Below are positions 62,143-64,000 of a DNA stretch of 64,000 nt, in pieces; the first letter of the stretch is position 1; each line of letters begins with the position of its first letter. A model generated the notes under the pieces. It made no database searches. It had not been told where the DNA came from and was given only the letters and a program-made list of their open reading frames with translations. Source of the DNA: Croceicoccus sp. Ery15. Its GTDB lineage: Bacteria; Pseudomonadota; Alphaproteobacteria; Sphingomonadales; Sphingomonadaceae. The DNA lies in contig NZ_CP087588.1 in the NCBI RefSeq assembly GCF_020985305.1, positions 2,158,501-2,222,500 of the forward strand. Reading direction: 5' to 3'. Made by a program: the position numbers and the translations under genes.

Positions 62143-63071
62143 TGGCGCACGCCCACGGCCATGCAGGACACAGCCACGGTGAGGAAAACCTGAGCGATCG
62201 CCAGCTTGTGTTTGCTGTCGCCATCAATGTTCTCCTGACGTTGGCCCAGATCATCGGCGGCATCGTTTCGGGCTCGCTGGCACTAATCGCGGATGCGTTG
62301 CACAATTTCAGCGACGCGGCTTCCCTGGGCCTTGCATGGTTTGCGCGCCGGATGGGTCGACGTCCGGCCGACAAGCTGATGACCTTCGGGTACGCCCAGG
62401 GAGAAGTGGTCGCCGCGCTCATCAATTTGACGACCTTGCTCATTATCGGATTCTATCTGATCGTCGAGGCAGTCAACCGTTTCGCCGAGCCGCAGCCGGT
62501 CGAGGGATGGACGGTGATCTGGGTGGCGGGCATCGCTCTGATCATCGATCTCGTGACCGCCTTTATCGTCTATCGCGGCGCGCATGACAGCATCAATATG
62601 AAGGCAGCCTTCCTGCATAACGTCTCGGACGCGTTGGCATCGGTTGGCGTGATTGTAGCCGGCGTACTCATCCTTCTCTACGATCTTACCATCGCCGACC
62701 TTGTGATTACGCTGATCATCGCAGGTTATGTGATCTGGCAGGGTGTTACGCTTCTTCCGCGAACTGTGCGACTATTGATGGGAGCTGTTCCCGACGAGCT
62801 GGAATTCGACCGGATCGTCGCCTTTCTTGAAAGCCAGCAAGGCATCGAAAGCGTGCACCACGTCCATATTTGGAATCTCGGCGAACACCATCGCGCTCTC
62901 GAAACGCACATTGTTCTCTCGTCGGGATCACTCGATGATTTTGAAACCTTAAAAATGTCCGTGAAAGAGCAACTCGCTCAGCGGTTCGAAATTGCGCATG
63001 CGACGCTCGAGGCTTGCAAAGCGCACGATTGCAACACCGACCTGGTTCCGCCTCATCACTCTTCTCGGTGA
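62139..63071 (+). CDS. czcD: CDF-family Zn/Co/Cd exporter CzcD-like
   Basis: 310 aa. His-rich N-terminus (AHAHGHAGHSHGE), TM2 site LIADALHNFSDAASLGLAWF, TM5 site FLHNVSDALASVGVIVAG, and a C-terminal metallochaperone-like domain HHVHIWNLGEHHRALETHIV. It exports Zn, Co and Cd from the cytoplasm. It is the last gene of the ATGA-chained operon (60318-63071) and separated by 141 bp from the TonB receptor. Confidence 0.9.
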   Translation: MMAHAHGHAGHSHGEENLSDRQLVFAVAINVLLTLAQIIGGIVSGSLALIADALHNFSDAASLGLAWFARRMGRRPADKLMTFGYAQGEVVAALINLTTLLIIGFYLIVEAVNRFAEPQPVEGWTVIWVAGIALIIDLVTAFIVYRGAHDSINMKAAFLHNVSDALASVGVIVAGVLILLYDLTIADLVITLIIAGYVIWQGVTLLPRTVRLLMGAVPDELEFDRIVAFLESQQGIESVHHVHIWNLGEHHRALETHIVLSSGSLDDFETLKMSVKEQLAQRFEIAHATLEACKAHDCNTDLVPPHHSSR

Positions 63072-63151
63072 GGTAGCTGTTTGAGCGTCCCGCCAAGTCT
63101 CTAGCACCCACCTTTCGCCTCCTCGCAAACGCAGGACATCGGCATATATCA

Positions 63152-63168
63152 CTATTGCGAATCAATAG
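63152..63168. promoter_or_regulatory. Perfect dyad upstream of the TonB receptor gene
   Basis: CTATTG-CGAAT-CAATAG is a 6-bp inverted repeat with a 5-bp spacer, centred about 50 bp before the ATG. The layout (5-bp spacer, AT-rich arms) is Fur-like and resembles the orphan dyad at 43920. It is a candidate Fur or Zur site controlling the receptor. Confidence 0.5.
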
Positions 63169-63212
63169 CAGAATGGTTATTAGGGCGTCGAACGGATTTG
63201 AAAGGATTGAAT

Positions 63213-64000
63213 ATGTACCGTGCAACTGTCTCTCTTCTGGCATTGGCGCTCTCCAGTCCGGCGGTCGCGCAGTCGGTTGATGCCAAAAGCGGTTCAGGCG
63301 CGCAGGGCGGCATGCCTCCGCAATCCGAATCGATCATCGTCACCGGCGGGCGAGTTGATGAGGGCGACGTCGCCGGGTCGGCGGACATTGTCGGCCCCGA
63401 GGACCTTCGCGAATTTGAGTATGGCGACGTCAATAGGGTCTTGCGGCAGGTGCCGGGGGTCAATCTTCAAGAAGAGGACGGGTTCGGACTTTTTCCCAAT
63501 ATCGGATTGCGCGGTACTCCGGTGGAACGTTCGAGCAATATCACGCTGATGGAAGACGGGGTGCTCATTGCGCCAGCCCCCTACGCGGCCCCCGCAGCCT
63601 ACTATTTTCCGGCGGTTGGCCGAATGGCGGCTGTCGAAGTCGTCAAGGGAGCTAGGGCTGTGGCTTACGGACCCCGCACGATCGGCGGGGCCGTGAACTT
63701 TCGCTCGACGCCGATCCCCGTCGCGGGCTTCGCCGGTTCGGCTTCAGGCCAATACGGATCGCGCGGCTACTACCAGGGACATGGCTGGGTCGGTGGCGAG
63801 ACAGATAATGTGGGTGCGCTGCTCGAGACCTTTCAGCAGGGGAGCGACGGGTTCAAGACGATTGACGGGTTCCCGAATGCCGACACCGGCTTTGATCGTC
63901 AGGATTACCGCGGGCGGTTTGCCGTGCATTCAAGCCCTGACGCGCCCACCGACGCTCGCCTCGAGCTTGTCTATGGAAGATCCGAGCTGGACGCGAACGA
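63213..64000 (+). CDS. TonB-dependent receptor, FecA-like, partial (runs off right edge)
   Basis: 263 codons are visible from ATG 63213. Signal peptide MYRATVSLLALALSSPAVAQ, TonB-box-like ESIIVTGGRVDEG, plug domain DLREFEYGDVNRVLRQVPGV, NIGLRGTPVERSSNITLMED and AVEVVKGARAVAYGPRTIGG, then the start of the barrel. It imports ferric chelates or another metal complex. A dyad lies in its promoter. The 3' end lies beyond the window. Confidence 0.9.
   Translation, partial: MYRATVSLLALALSSPAVAQSVDAKSGSGAQGGMPPQSESIIVTGGRVDEGDVAGSADIVGPEDLREFEYGDVNRVLRQVPGVNLQEEDGFGLFPNIGLRGTPVERSSNITLMEDGVLIAPAPYAAPAAYYFPAVGRMAAVEVVKGARAVAYGPRTIGGAVNFRSTPIPVAGFAGSASGQYGSRGYYQGHGWVGGETDNVGALLETFQQGSDGFKTIDGFPNADTGFDRQDYRGRFAVHSSPDAPTDARLELVYGRSELDAN

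Noticed and set aside
1..64000. CRISPR array or rRNA genes
   Set aside because: No regularly spaced repeat array longer than the short tandem repeats listed, and no rRNA-like sequence was seen.

Overview
The window looks like an alphaproteobacterium, most likely of the order Sphingomonadales. This is inferred from protein flavour (small DUF6961-like protein, sphingomonad-type mer and czc genes, TonB-dependent receptors, two-component genes) and high GC. No rRNA or housekeeping marker is present to fix the genus. The window has two parts, joined at about 39.72-39.77 kb by the 3' half of a tRNA-Val(CAC) gene next to a tyrosine integrase.

Left part (1 to about 39.72 kb): an integrative element that continues beyond the left edge. 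It opens with an IS21-family element that cuts a Toprim primase-like gene, followed by unrecognised element genes and a junkyard: a decayed IS3 orfA, an intact IS407-group IS3 element with a 4-bp target duplication, a RES-toxin remnant and a stray copy of the sbcC tail. Next come sbcD-sbcC with a coupled GIY-YIG gene, a small nuclease-like secreted protein and several small genes. The stretch from 12.2 to 37.9 kb resembles a composite defence island. It contains a RecQ/UvrD tail fragment, a WYL regulator split by an IS630 element, a rightward SNF2 helicase + Hsp70-like ATPase pair, a rightward trio (unknown 460-aa protein, PLD-like protein, second SNF2-like helicase), and a leftward set (two-domain AAA+ ATPase broken by an apparent 8-bp slip, ADP-ribosylglycohydrolase, WYL regulator, AddB-like and AddA-like helicase/nucleases, HNH-like protein). 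I cannot match the rightward clusters to a named defence system. They are the best candidates here for an undescribed system.

Right part (39.77-64 kb): apparently older chromosome plus metal-resistance cargo. A BaeSR-like two-component pair is followed by a small secreted protein with a tandem 11-bp repeat in its promoter, then an OmpA-family protein with terminators. After an integrase fragment and a 160-bp MITE-like element comes a compact mer locus: merR, a textbook 19-bp-spacer promoter, merT, a Cys-rich protein and a MerA-like flavoenzyme without the C-terminal cysteine pair. A deletion has fused the start of a PAS-domain gene to the end of a TonB receptor gene. From 50.3 kb to the right edge is a Co/Zn/Cd efflux battery: a DmeF-like CDF, a CzcCBA tripartite pump, a P1B-4-type ATPase, two further CDF-type transporters and accessory proteins, then a TonB receptor that runs off the window with a dyad in its promoter.

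The genes suggest an element carrying DNA-repair and defence functions, inserted at a tRNA beside a multi-metal detoxification region in which Hg(II) uptake and reduction, periplasmic and cytoplasmic Co/Zn/Cd export and iron- or metal-linked outer-membrane uptake sit side by side. Mobile-element scars (IS21, IS3 x2, IS630, MITE, two integrases, several deletions) show repeated rearrangement.
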